Source of the DNA: JAJRPT01 sp964465945 | GTDB lineage: Bacteria; Bacteroidota; Ignavibacteria; Kapaibacteriales; UBA2268 | Assembly (NCBI GenBank): GCA_964465945.1 | Contig: CAYXMM010000001.1 | Coordinates: 124,001-188,000 of the forward strand | Direction: 5' to 3' | Length of the DNA stretch: 64,000 nucleotides | Part shown: piece after piece, positions 35,601-42,876 of the stretch | How positions within the stretch are numbered: position 1 is the first letter of the stretch | Layout: each line of letters begins with the position of its first letter | Made by a program: the position numbers and the translations under genes | Notes under the pieces: model-generated | Told to the model about the DNA's origin: nothing | Seen by the model: only the letters and a program-made list of their open reading frames with translations | Database searches by the model: none

Positions 35601-35818
35601 ATTGGCTGGTCTTCCCCGTGAACAAATTCAACTTTTTTAGCATCCTTAACTTCTTTAGAATCGGGATTATTTAGAATATTGAGACTTCTCCAGTATTTAT
35701 TTCTTTTGGCATCTTTTTTAGTGGTTTCTTGTTCCACTTTATTAAAGTATTGCTCTGGGTTCTCAATTTTTGGTAAATTTTTCACTTTATCAGAATTTCT
35801 CATTTCTTTATTACTCAT
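32591..35818 (-). CDS. actB: Alternative complex III subunit ActB (molybdopterin-like/Fe-S fusion)
   Basis: A 1075-residue fused subunit. A twin-arginine signal (SRRKFLALMTASGVFAATAC) lies near residue 80-105. The central part resembles the molybdopterin oxidoreductase catalytic fold but is not expected to bind molybdenum in this family. The C-terminal 270 residues hold four Fe-S motifs: CTGCNACITSC, CQHCDNAPCENVC, CVGTRYCANNC and CDFC with CQEAC. The third lacks one Cys (GT in place of GC), as expected for the [3Fe-4S] site. Overlaps with the Tat-leader peptide gene (4 bases) and actC (11 bases) indicate tight coupling. Confidence 0.94.
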   Translation of the reverse strand: MSNKEMRNSDKVKNLPKIENPEQYFNKVEQETTKKDAKRNKYWRSLNILNNPDSKEVKDAKKVEFVHGEDQPIDLDKMDAFSRRKFLALMTASGVFAATACTDYRDKGKIINYKTKPESIQPGIANYYASTLNINGKSWGILIKTREGRPIKINGNPEHPINQGKLSNIAQAMIINLYDPQRLKEPAKRTDMHYPNSEKITWGDADGAIVSALNEANSSGKEIAILTENVVSPSYAKLLNDFVVKYPTAKIYNYNTFNNDIRNKAWQESYNSTSLFPAIQLDKADIILTLDNDFLDRDGDMLENTRMYVSRRDRDNVKNFNKLYAVEAGMSLTGSRADYRFRLSPEMQFEFVSGLINEIGKKLGVSVDGAFASASLDRFIKTNGLNAQTIGYLVNDLVNAKGKSIVLSGRYLPKEVHIATNYLNELLTNTALYRTDSLNTNYGSLSFNSNMNELVSDLNSGKVHVLLNLDSNPVFNLPTDLKFKDALTKAKVIVSMSELENETSSVSTYVLPINHTLESWGDGQVRNNIMSLQQPVISPLYNTREKEAVLLNWINGGSKYNFDIYYNYVKARWQTEVYPKFNSATDFEAFWNNTLHDGVVTIQETPTETYVFNSAVLSGLSSAKKSGITVLFTESSTIGDGKYVSNGFLQETPHPITKVTWDNTANISVNTAKKLGVDYQDVVQLTINGKSANLPVVVQPGMADDVVTVDLGYGRPVAGEIGSDIGTDVNSLRTSNGITPWIFTGAKLVKVEGKYKLASTQEHHQLDETVGATILGDSAYKISEIHTERQIIQESEVETYLKDNEVISRNKHNTKSVMSNFKYPGIKWAMAIDMNKCTGCNACITSCNVESNIPVVGKDQVLIGREMQWMRMDRYYSGEQDNPRVSIQPMLCQHCDNAPCENVCPVVATTHSPEGINQMVYNRCVGTRYCANNCPYKVRRFNFFDFRDNLAEGYYYALSMQQMYNPEVTIRSRGVVEKCDFCYSRIADGKAQATRHGEEFTGADIRTACQEACPAEAIYFGNSNDPNSAVSKLRQHDLGYHVMEVLDVKPNVTYIAKLNNIVPEKENTKGHNSAH

Positions 35819-35994
35819 TTACCTTTCCTTTCATTTCTTTTAATGGCACCTGGGTGAATTTTCACTTCAAATTTTTCTTCTTCTTTTTTAGTAATCTGCT
35901 TAGAAAGCATAGCCAACGGCTTAATAGTAAATAAGCCACCTACAAGCATTCCGCCTGTCAATTTTGTAAAGAAATTTCTTCTATTCTCTTTCAT
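35815..35994 (-). CDS. Small Tat-leader peptide between actA and actB
   Basis: A 59-residue ORF not found by length-limited searches. It opens MKENRRNFFTKLTGG, with twin Arg, then a hydrophobic stretch (MLVGGLFTIKPLAML) as in Tat signal peptides, and a short charged tail containing FEVKIHPGAIKR. Its stop overlaps the actB ATG (ATGA), and it is 15 bases after actA, a position that strongly suggests a real coupled gene. No cofactor-binding residues are visible. It could be a small subunit or assembly factor, or the remnant of a Rieske-like leader. Confidence 0.7.
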   Translation of the reverse strand: MKENRRNFFTKLTGGMLVGGLFTIKPLAMLSKQITKKEEEKFEVKIHPGAIKRNERKGK

Positions 35995-36009
35995 AATTTT
36001 CTTTCTTTC

Positions 36010-36582
36010 CTATCTGTGACAAGCATTACAGTTTTCAGGACCTTTTTTGATTTGCTTAGCAATCTCAGGCATTCTTTCGTGAGCTTCTCTATGGCAACTT
36101 AAACAATTACCCATTGTAAATGAATGAACTTGTTCAACTTTTTCCATTTTTCTGACATCACCATGACAATTTTTACAATCAATCCCTTTATTCACGTGAA
36201 CACTATGATTAAAATAAGCATAGTCAGGAACTTTGTGGATTCTTTTCCAAGGAATTGGCTCACCTTTATCATAATAAGCTCTTAATTTCTTAATTTCAGG
36301 GCTATCTGTTTTAACAAACTTGTGGCAATTCATACAAGTTTCTGCGGGCGGGACCATTGCATGCCTTGTTTTCTCAACTCCAACGTGGCAATATTGACAA
36401 TCAATATCCATTTCGCCAGCGTGCAATTTATGAGAATAATTTATTGGTTGGTCTGGTTGGTATCCTTGACCATCTCTTTCTGCTCTTGAGACATAAAATG
36501 TCAGAGCGAAGGACATTAAGATTACTATAACAGTAATCGGCAATCTAACTTTTAAGGCATAGTCTAAAGCTCTTTTATTCAC
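36010..36582 (-). CDS. actA: Alternative complex III pentaheme cytochrome c, ActA
   Basis: A 190-residue cytochrome with an N-terminal membrane anchor (residues 15-31) and five heme-binding CxxCH motifs at residues 62-66, 83-87, 136-140, 160-164 and 185-189. Several spaced His (HKLH, NHSVH, QVHS) can serve as distal ligands. This heme number and size match ActA. It is the first gene of the respiratory operon, with a clear promoter at 36644-36674. The last CxxCH ends one residue before the C-terminus. Confidence 0.94.
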   Translation of the reverse strand: MNKRALDYALKVRLPITVIVILMSFALTFYVSRAERDGQGYQPDQPINYSHKLHAGEMDIDCQYCHVGVEKTRHAMVPPAETCMNCHKFVKTDSPEIKKLRAYYDKGEPIPWKRIHKVPDYAYFNHSVHVNKGIDCKNCHGDVRKMEKVEQVHSFTMGNCLSCHREAHERMPEIAKQIKKGPENCNACHR

Positions 36583-36643
36583 TTCAACCTACTTTCTTTT
36601 TTTCTAAAATATTCATTTTTGCCAAATAGTTTTTTCATTTTAG

Positions 36644-36674
36644 CAAATATAATTTTGTAAATATAAAAAACAAA
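36644..36674 (-). promoter_or_regulatory. Bacteroidota-type promoter of the act-cox operon
   Basis: On the minus strand: TTTG (36671-36674), a 19-base spacer, then TATATTTG (36644-36651), a full match to TTTG-N19-21-TAnnTTTG. The expected leader before the actA ATG is about 55 bases. No other promoter-like site was found inside the operon. Confidence 0.72.
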
Positions 36675-37031
36675 TCATGATATAAACAAAAAATATTTTT
36701 TATCTTTAATATACGACAAATTCAGTCCTAATATTGATTTACAGCATAAATCAATAATTTATAATTAATTAACGAAAGCAATTTTTTCAACTATTTTGAT
36801 AAAAATTTTTTATTTTTTTTACAATAAAATTAAAAGTTAAACTTTAAATTCTTTTTATTGCAACAATTTTTACAATTCATTTCCCAATCTTTGTTGTTAG
36901 TTCCAACTATAAAAAAATATATTTATTATCAAATAAACCTGTTTTGTGAGTTTTAATACATACCTATTTATAATGAGTTTCGTTTTAAATTCTTTCAAAT
37001 TAATAGTTAAGGAAATATATTTTTTATTTAA

Positions 37032-37065
37032 TTTGCAATAAATAATTTTTATATCCGTATATTTG
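37032..37065 (+). promoter_or_regulatory. Possible promoter of the DEAD-box helicase gene
   Basis: TTTG at 37032-37035 and TATATTTG at 37058-37065, separated by 22 bases, one more than the usual upper limit. The leader would be about 50 bases. Confidence 0.45.
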
Positions 37066-37124
37066 CGTTTATATTTTTACAATTTTATCAAAACTTATTC
37101 AAGAAATAAGTTATTAGGGCAATA

Positions 37125-39014
37125 ATGTTGAACTTCCAAGAGATGGGCTTAAATGAAGATATTCTAAGAGCCATCGCAGATTTAGGTTTCGAGTCGCCTA
37201 CAGAAATCCAGACTCAAGCAATCCCATATTTACTAAATAATGATACAGACTTAGTCGGATTAGCTCAAACGGGGACAGGTAAAACCGCTTCTTTTGGTTT
37301 ACCAATTATTAATAAAATCGATGTAAATGACAAACATGTACAAGCGATTATTCTTTGTCCTACAAGGGAACTTTGTATTCAAATTACAAGTGATTTAGAA
37401 AATTATTCTAAATATATCAAAAAATTAAAAGTTGCTTCAGTATATGGTGGAGCAAGTATCGAGAAACAAATAAAAGACATTCGTAAAGGTTCTCAAATCG
37501 TTGTTGGAACACCAGGTAGAGTAAGAGACTTACAAAATCGCGGGGAACTTTCTCTTGAAAACATCAACTTCTTAGTATTAGACGAAGCCGATGAGATGTT
37601 GAATATGGGCTTCAAAGAAGAACTTGACGAAATCTTGAACTTTGCATCTAAAGAAAGACAAACTATGCTGTTCTCTGCCACTATGCCTTCAGAAATTAAA
37701 AGAATAGCAAAGAACTATATGAATGATCCTTTTGAAATCACTATCGGTAAGAAAAATAGTAGTAACCAAGATGTAAGCCATGAATATTATATAACTCACG
37801 AAAAATTTAGATATTATGTTTTAAAAAGATTAGCTGACTTATACCCAGAAATTTATGGTATTGTATTTTGCCGAACAAGACAAGAAACTAAAGATGTTGC
37901 CGATAAATTAATCAATGATGGTTACAATGCTGATGCCTTACATGGAGATTTATCACAGGCGCAACGTGATTACGTAATGAAAAAATTCCGTTCAAGAAAC
38001 TTACAAATCCTTGTAGCAACTGATGTGGCTGCAAGAGGTATTGACGTTAATGAATTAACTCATATCATTAATTATAATTTACCTGATGATCCAGAAATTT
38101 ATATTCATAGATCTGGTAGAACTGGTCGTGCAGGGAATAAAGGTATTTCAATAACTATTATTAACCCCAAGCAAAAAGGAAGACTTAGAGACGTTGAAAG
38201 GGTTGCAAGTAAAAAGTTTACCGAAAAAACTATTCCAACTGCAGAAGAAATTTGCGAAAAACAACTTTATCATTTAATTGATAATGTTAATAATGTTACT
38301 GTAAATGAAGAATCTATTTCGGCTTATTTACCAAAAGTATATGAAAAATTACAACATTTAAGCAGAGAAGAATTAATTCAGCACTTTGTTTCAGTTGAAT
38401 TTAATAGCTTTTTAGATTACTATAAAGATGCCGAAGATTTATCAGTAACTTATGGTGGTGGTTCAGGGAAATCTGGTGGGGATTCCTCTATGACACGCTT
38501 CTTTATGAATGTAGGTAAATCTCATAGATTAGATGTAAAATCAATGATTGGCTTAATTAACGATGCTACAAATGATAGGACTATTCCAATAGGAACAATA
38601 GATTTAATGAATGATTTCTCATTCTTTGAAATAAGCAGTTCATTCAACGAGCAAATTCTTGATGCTTTTAGTGATGAAATTATGTTCAGAGGTCATAGAG
38701 TTTCTGTTGAAATATCAAAGCCAAGAAAAGAAGGTGATTCTGGTAGAAGACGTGGTGGATTTGAACGAGGAGGAGACAGAGGCGGACGAGGTGGATACGG
38801 TAGAAGAGATGGTAGCAGAAGCGGAGGATATGGTAGAGATGAAAATAGACGCGATGGTAGCAGAGGTGGTGGATATGGAAGAGACGAAAATAGACGCGAT
38901 GGTAACAGAAGAGATAGTTACGACACTGGCTTCAAACAGGATAATTTCAGCAAAGACTTTAATGGAAATAGAAAACGAAGCAATCCAAACTTCAAAAGCC
39001 GCAAAAGCAAGTAA
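37125..39014 (+). CDS. DEAD-box ATP-dependent RNA helicase with RGG tail
   Basis: A 629-residue RNA helicase of the DeaD/CsdA type. The motifs are in order: Q motif (ESPTEIQTQAIP), AQTGTGKT, PTRELCIQI, TPGRVRD, DEAD, SAT, RGIDV and HRSGRTGRAG. A helicase C-terminal region and a DbpA-like RNA-binding segment (residues about 465-540) follow. The last 90 residues are rich in Arg, Gly, Asp and Asn, with a repeated 15-residue unit GGYGRDENRRDGSRG. RGG-type tails bind RNA and favour condensate formation in relatives; cold-shock or ribosome-assembly work is likely but not shown. Strong terminator follows. Confidence 0.94.
   Translation: MLNFQEMGLNEDILRAIADLGFESPTEIQTQAIPYLLNNDTDLVGLAQTGTGKTASFGLPIINKIDVNDKHVQAIILCPTRELCIQITSDLENYSKYIKKLKVASVYGGASIEKQIKDIRKGSQIVVGTPGRVRDLQNRGELSLENINFLVLDEADEMLNMGFKEELDEILNFASKERQTMLFSATMPSEIKRIAKNYMNDPFEITIGKKNSSNQDVSHEYYITHEKFRYYVLKRLADLYPEIYGIVFCRTRQETKDVADKLINDGYNADALHGDLSQAQRDYVMKKFRSRNLQILVATDVAARGIDVNELTHIINYNLPDDPEIYIHRSGRTGRAGNKGISITIINPKQKGRLRDVERVASKKFTEKTIPTAEEICEKQLYHLIDNVNNVTVNEESISAYLPKVYEKLQHLSREELIQHFVSVEFNSFLDYYKDAEDLSVTYGGGSGKSGGDSSMTRFFMNVGKSHRLDVKSMIGLINDATNDRTIPIGTIDLMNDFSFFEISSSFNEQILDAFSDEIMFRGHRVSVEISKPRKEGDSGRRRGGFERGGDRGGRGGYGRRDGSRSGGYGRDENRRDGSRGGGYGRDENRRDGNRRDSYDTGFKQDNFSKDFNGNRKRSNPNFKSRKSK
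38823..38912 (+). repeat. Two tandem 45-bp units in the RGG tail
   Basis: Units at 38823-38867 and 38868-38912 encode GGYGRDENRRDGSRG and GGYGRDENRRDGNRR. The DNA of the two copies is nearly the same, suggesting recent duplication. Both keep the reading frame. Confidence 0.8.
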
Positions 39015-39020
39015 TTACTT

Positions 39021-39049
39021 AAAAAAGGGTCGAATTTCGACCCTTTTTT
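39021..39049. terminator. Strong bidirectional terminator
   Basis: A 13-bp perfect stem (AAAAAAGGGTCGA with TCGACCCTTTTTT) and 3-base loop. The flanking A and T runs let it serve both the helicase gene (plus) and the convergent MORN-repeat gene (minus). Confidence 0.88.
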
Positions 39050-39070
39050 AGATTTACATTTTGAATTTGC

Positions 39071-39379
39071 TCACTTTAAACTATCTATAACAAACTCTTC
39101 TTTATCATCTGCTTTGAAATCGTTAAATAAATAGTTCTTTTCTAAAGTATTTCCATTCTCATCATACTTGACCCATAAACCAGTCTTTTTTGAATTTACG
39201 AGATGTCCGATTTGCCATAAAGTTCCATCTTCTTTGAAATACTCCCATTTCCCTTCTTTATAGCCGTTGCTATACCCACCTCTTGCTTTAACTTTCCCAC
39301 TTTTGTAAAATAGAGTCATCACTCCGTCATAAATTACGGAGAACACTTGTCCGTTAGTATAGTATTCTTTGTCAGTCAT
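39071..39379 (-). CDS. MORN-repeat (YwqK-like) protein
   Basis: A 102-residue protein built from MORN_2-type repeats: LFYKSGKVKARGGYSNGYKEGKWEYF, then KEDGTLWQIGHLVNSKKTGLWVKYD and ENGNTLEKNYL, each with the G-x-x-x-G-x-W/Y pattern (given in parts). Such proteins resemble the YwqK antitoxin-like family, whose function is poorly known in Bacteroidota. No signal peptide. It is immediately adjacent to queD (no gap) and likely cotranscribed with queF-queD, without a clear link to queuosine synthesis. Confidence 0.7.
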   Translation of the reverse strand: MTDKEYYTNGQVFSVIYDGVMTLFYKSGKVKARGGYSNGYKEGKWEYFKEDGTLWQIGHLVNSKKTGLWVKYDENGNTLEKNYLFNDFKADDKEEFVIDSLK

Positions 39380-39805
39380 TTACCTTAATTTACATTCAAC
39401 TTCAGCAAAAGCATCTTCTGTTTCATAAACTCTTATTTTGAAAGAGTTAATATTAGATATTTTTTCAAATTCTGGTTTGAATTTATCTATAAATAGTCCA
39501 CACATATTTTCACAAGTAGTAGTCTTATCCATCACAAAATGTCTCCAACCATTTTGTTGAAGAAATTCTATTACTTTTGCATCATCTTTACTACATAAGA
39601 ATCCGTGGTCTAATTCACCCATTAAGAAAGGATTTACTATTTTCTCTAAATCATAGAAATCAATAATCATTCCATTTTTATCAGTTTCGCCTGTTAAATA
39701 AATACGTAATTTATATGAATGACCATGTATATTTTGGCATAAACCTTTATGGAAAGTTAATCTATGAGACATTTGCCATATAAAATCTTTTGCTATTGTA
39801 ATCAT
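39380..39805 (-). CDS. queD: 6-carboxy-5,6,7,8-tetrahydropterin synthase (QueD)
   Basis: A 141-residue enzyme of the PTPS/QueD family, making carboxytetrahydropterin from dihydroneopterin triphosphate in the queuosine pathway. Zinc ligands H14 (MSHRL), H27 and H29 (IHGHSY) and catalytic C23 (GLCQN) are present, as are the later DHGFL and the Glu of VYETEDAFAE. The start overlaps the stop of queF by four bases, which supports QueD over a biopterin-type function. Confidence 0.93.
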   Translation of the reverse strand: MITIAKDFIWQMSHRLTFHKGLCQNIHGHSYKLRIYLTGETDKNGMIIDFYDLEKIVNPFLMGELDHGFLCSKDDAKVIEFLQQNGWRHFVMDKTTTCENMCGLFIDKFKPEFEKISNINSFKIRVYETEDAFAEVECKLR

Positions 39806-40149
39806 TCTTCTACCTCTGAATATTCTGCTGTTATTACTGAACTTATACCGCCTCTGGTGTTAAACTCAGCAACAATTTCCATCCATTTTGGCTTACAAAC
39901 TTCTACTAAATCATCTAATATTTCATTAGTAACTGCCTCAAAAAAAATACCTTTGTTTCTAAAACCCATATAATAATATTTTAATGATTTTAATTCAACA
40001 CATAAATCTTTTGGAACATAATTCAGGGTTATTGTAGCAAAATCTGGCAAACCAGTTTTTGGACAAACAGATGTAAACTCCGGATTTATATGTGAAATTG
40101 TATAATCTCTATTTGGATTTGGATTTGGAAAAGTTTCTATATTTATCAT
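39802..40149 (-). CDS. queF: NADPH-dependent 7-cyano-7-deazaguanine reductase (QueF)
   Basis: A 115-residue unimodular QueF that reduces preQ0 to preQ1. The catalytic Cys is C29 in VCPKTGLPDFA, and the QueF signature ELKSLKYYYMGFRNKG follows, with the substrate-binding Glu. It stands at the head of a short operon with queD; queC, queE and tgt are not in the window. A divergent small gene lies 108 bases upstream. Confidence 0.94.
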   Translation of the reverse strand: MINIETFPNPNPNRDYTISHINPEFTSVCPKTGLPDFATITLNYVPKDLCVELKSLKYYYMGFRNKGIFFEAVTNEILDDLVEVCKPKWMEIVAEFNTRGGISSVITAEYSEVEE

Positions 40150-40257
40150 AAGTTTTCAAAAAATGTTTTTAATAAGAGAGTAAGACGAAGATTCAAGCAT
40201 ATAGTTTGAAAATTTTTTATTCTACTCAAAATTTACTAATTTAGTTTTGTTTATCAA

Positions 40258-40542
40258 TTAATTTAAAGAAAATGACGGGATTAGCACATCATTAGTCTCA
40301 TGGAACATAAGCTCGTGTATCTCGTAAGTCATATAATTAGTTAGAGGTAGCTCATTTATATATGCTTCAACTTCATCTTTTGATTTTGCTAAAAAAACTG
40401 CCCACAGCTTTCTTAAATTATACGCAAGCGTATAACTTTGAAGTATATTTTGGTCGAAATAATTTTTTACTTTAAGTTTGTGGGCTGGAATTAGATTCAT
40501 ATACTCTGGACTCATTTGAGCAGGTAAATGAAATTCGACCAT
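40258..40542 (-). CDS. Small dimeric alpha/beta barrel (muconolactone isomerase-like) protein
   Basis: A protein of about 94 residues beginning MVEFHLPAQMSPEYMNLIPAH, which fits the muconolactone delta-isomerase or YciI-like ferredoxin fold: a strand, a helix with Pro and His, then LRKLWAVFLAKSKDEVEAYI and PLTNYMTYEIHEL. I chose the ATG at 40542; a longer form from 40569 adds nine residues. It is divergent from the ACMSD-type gene 40607, with 37-64 bases between starts, which suggests a shared control region. Whether it acts on a muconate-derived compound is speculation. Confidence 0.65.
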   Translation of the reverse strand: MVEFHLPAQMSPEYMNLIPAHKLKVKNYFDQNILQSYTLAYNLRKLWAVFLAKSKDEVEAYINELPLTNYMTYEIHELMFHETNDVLIPSFSLN

Positions 40543-40606
40543 ATATTTATATTTTATTAAATTAATCATAATTATGATTATAAACGTTTAAAAGGAAATT
40601 TATTTT

Positions 40607-41623
40607 ATGAAAATTGATGTTCATACGCATATTATGCCACTTAAAATTCCAAATTGGGCTAAAAAGTTTGATTATGGTGGATTTATTTCATTGCAAGAAA
40701 GCAAACCTGGATATGCTAATATGATGCAAGATGATAAATTTTTCAGAGAAGTATATTGTAATTGCTGGGATTGTCAGATTCGGCAACAAGAAATGGATAA
40801 ATTTAATGTAGATATTCAAGTGTTATCAACTATTCCTGTACTATTTAATTACTGGGCTAAACCAGAACACTGCCACGAAACATCAAGATTCTTCAATGAC
40901 CACATTGCTGAAAGTGTTGCTTCTGCTCCGAAAAGATTCATTGGATTAGGAACAATTCCAATGCACGATGCAAACCTTGCAATTAATGAAATGCAACGGA
41001 TAAAAGAAGAATTAAAACTAAATGGAATTGAAATTGGAACAAATATAAATGGGATGAACTTAGACGACCCACAATTATTTCCAATCCTATTAGCAGCAGA
41101 GGAGATGAATTTACCCATATTTATTCATCCTTGGGATATGCTCGGAGGTGATAGAGTTCAAAAATACTGGGGAAAATGGCTTATCAGTATGCCGATAGAA
41201 ACTACTCTAGCTATAACGTCATTAGTTTTTGGTGGTGTATTAGATAAATTGCCAAATCTAAAAGTTTTATTTGCTCATGGTGGAGGAAGTTTTCCTGGAA
41301 CCTTAGGTAGAATAATGCACGGGTATGAGATGCGACCCGATTTAGTGCAAGTCAATACAACAACTTCACCAAAAGATATTTTCGGAAAAATATATTTCGA
41401 CAGTTTAACTCATGACGCAACAATGCTAAAATACTTAGTCGAATTGGCTGGTTCTGAGTTCGTTTGCTTAGGAACGGATTATCCATTTCCACTTGGGGAG
41501 TTAAGCCCTGGTGAGTTAATAGAATCAATTCAAGAGTTCGACCAAGTAACTAAAAATAATTTACTTTATCAAGCAGCATTAAACTGGCTTGGTTTAACAA
41601 AAGAAGAAATCACAAACCGATGA
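40607..41623 (+). CDS. 2-amino-3-carboxymuconate-6-semialdehyde decarboxylase (ACMSD) family amidohydrolase
   Basis: A 338-residue TIM-barrel decarboxylase. Zinc ligands are H6 and H8 (KIDVHTHIMP), His in IFIHPWDM and the Asp in LGTDYPFPLGEL. Other conserved parts are the phrase STIPVLFNYWAKPEH and FAHGGGSFP. The match in pattern and length to animal and bacterial ACMSD is unusually close along the whole chain. ACMSD removes carbon dioxide from the 3-hydroxyanthranilate cleavage product in the kynurenine or 2-nitrobenzoate pathway. None of the other genes of that pathway is seen nearby. It overlaps the next gene by four bases. Confidence 0.87.
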   Translation: MKIDVHTHIMPLKIPNWAKKFDYGGFISLQESKPGYANMMQDDKFFREVYCNCWDCQIRQQEMDKFNVDIQVLSTIPVLFNYWAKPEHCHETSRFFNDHIAESVASAPKRFIGLGTIPMHDANLAINEMQRIKEELKLNGIEIGTNINGMNLDDPQLFPILLAAEEMNLPIFIHPWDMLGGDRVQKYWGKWLISMPIETTLAITSLVFGGVLDKLPNLKVLFAHGGGSFPGTLGRIMHGYEMRPDLVQVNTTTSPKDIFGKIYFDSLTHDATMLKYLVELAGSEFVCLGTDYPFPLGELSPGELIESIQEFDQVTKNNLLYQAALNWLGLTKEEITNR

Positions 41624-42417
41624 GTAAGCAAGATTTAAAAGATAATGAAATTCGATTTACCTTATTAGGAACAGGCACATCATCAGGCGTTCCAACAATT
41701 GGTTGTGAGTGTGAAGTTTGTGTATCTGAAGACCCAAAAGACAAACGACTTCGATGTTCTTTATTGATTGAAACAGCTACAACTTCTATTGTCATTGATA
41801 CTTCTTCTGACTTTCGCCAACAAATGTTATTGCATAAAGTAAAAAAAATTGATGCTATAGTCTATACACATTATCATTTCGACCACATTGGTGGTTTTGA
41901 TGATATAAGAGGATTTAATTTCATTCAGAATCAAATTATTCCAATTTACTTAAATATTGAAACCTTAGATGCTCTTAAAAAGACTTTTTCTTATGCTTTT
42001 GGAGGAGCAGTTCAAGTTGGAGGAGGATTGCCTACAGCCGAAGTTCACATTATAGATAGAGGAAAAATTTTAATTGGAGATATAGAATTAGACATAATCC
42101 CACTAATGCACGGCAAAATTGAAGTATTAGGTTTTAGAATTGGTAATTTTGCTTACTGCACTGATACAAATTTTATTTCTGAAGAATCAAAAGATAAATT
42201 GAGAGATTTAGAAGTATTAATATTAGATGCCCTACGTTATCACCCCCACCCTACTCATTTTACTATAGATGAAGCAATTTCAATAGCAAAAGAGCTTAAC
42301 GCAAATGAAACATATTTTACTCATATTGCTCACCAAGTTTCGCACAATGGCTTATCATCAACTTTACCTGAAAAAATAAGCCTCGCTTATGATGGCTTAG
42401 AACTTATTTTAACTTAA
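41620..42417 (+). CDS. MBL-fold metallohydrolase, PhnP-like
   Basis: A 265-residue metallo-beta-lactamase fold protein. It shows LLGTGTSSGVPTIGCECEVC, RRSLLI-like core, the metal motif THYHFDHIGGFDDIRGF, and later DTNFIS and THIAHQVSHNG. This layout, including CxC near the start, is that of the PhnP/phosphoribosyl 1,2-cyclic phosphodiesterase group, widespread in Bacteroidota. The start overlaps the ACMSD stop (ATGA), so the two are coupled. The true substrate is unknown. Confidence 0.85.
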   Translation: MSKQDLKDNEIRFTLLGTGTSSGVPTIGCECEVCVSEDPKDKRLRCSLLIETATTSIVIDTSSDFRQQMLLHKVKKIDAIVYTHYHFDHIGGFDDIRGFNFIQNQIIPIYLNIETLDALKKTFSYAFGGAVQVGGGLPTAEVHIIDRGKILIGDIELDIIPLMHGKIEVLGFRIGNFAYCTDTNFISEESKDKLRDLEVLILDALRYHPHPTHFTIDEAISIAKELNANETYFTHIAHQVSHNGLSSTLPEKISLAYDGLELILT

Positions 42418-42478
42418 AATTAACTCCAATTCCAAGCATTAAATTATTTAGATTTATATTCCCAATAGAAATATATAT
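42415..42478 (-). pseudogene. Remnant of the 3' end of a beta-barrel gene paralogous to 42877-43626
   Basis: On the minus strand this segment reads SIGNINLNNLMLGIGVNF, which closely matches the C-terminus NISLNNIMLGIGVNF of the gene at 42877-43626; about 60 bases align at the DNA level. The remainder of the copy is missing. It overlaps the last bases of the MBL-fold gene. The small gene at 42559 lies between the remnant and the intact copy. Confidence 0.65.
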
Positions 42479-42558
42479 TAACTATGTTAAAATGATAATT
42501 TTAACATTAAATAAATTTTATTAATTGATAAGATTATTAATTAAGCGTTTCCCCTTCA

Positions 42559-42849
42559 TTAATTTCCTGCAAATGGTGTTCCAAATATTCCAACTGCAAG
42601 TTCTGCCCAAATTAACAAAAATACAAGCAAGACTGCTCCATTAAGTATTAAGCGATCTTTAATACTTTTCACTTTTCTAAGAATAAACTCAAAAAGCAAA
42701 CCTACCGCTAATAATAAAACACCCATAGTCATAAAGTCAAAGGTATTCCAATTGATTTCATTACTAAATTGCATTGCAATAAATGGAATAAGTAAAAGAG
42801 AAGGTATTCCTGCTAAAATGAGTGCCAATCTTTTGTTTTGTTTTTTCAT
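42559..42849 (-). CDS. Small membrane protein, three predicted helices
   Basis: A 96-residue protein of unknown function: a short basic N-terminus (MKKQNKRL), then helices at about 8-27, 38-58 and 68-90, ending in FGTPFAGN. It lies between the beta-barrel gene and its duplicated 3' remnant. It follows the intact beta-barrel gene by 27 bases and may be cotranscribed with it. Confidence 0.6.
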   Translation of the reverse strand: MKKQNKRLALILAGIPSLLLIPFIAMQFSNEINWNTFDFMTMGVLLLAVGLLFEFILRKVKSIKDRLILNGAVLLVFLLIWAELAVGIFGTPFAGN

Positions 42850-42876
42850 AAGCGTTTATTTTTTAATTAAAGATTA

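Larger units (their letters stand above)
36583..37124. other. Divergent intergenic region between actA and the DEAD-box helicase gene
   Basis: These 542 bases contain no plausible protein gene. They are very AT-rich, with A and T runs, and carry a strong minus-strand promoter near actA and a weaker plus-strand promoter near the helicase gene. The middle (36720-37020) shows no hairpin, repeat or known RNA motif that I can support. Confidence 0.6.

Noticed and set aside
38823..38912. CRISPR-like direct repeats
   Set aside because: The units are adjacent, have no spacers and code an RGG-type protein tail; only two copies exist.
39071..39379. MORN-repeat gene as the antitoxin of a toxin-antitoxin system
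   Set aside because: YwqK-type annotation is often labelled so, but the neighbours are queuosine genes and there is no toxin gene beside it.
42559..42849. The small three-helix membrane gene as a toxin of a toxin-antitoxin pair
   Set aside because: No partner gene, promoter or conserved toxin motif is visible; only size and hydrophobicity suggested it.
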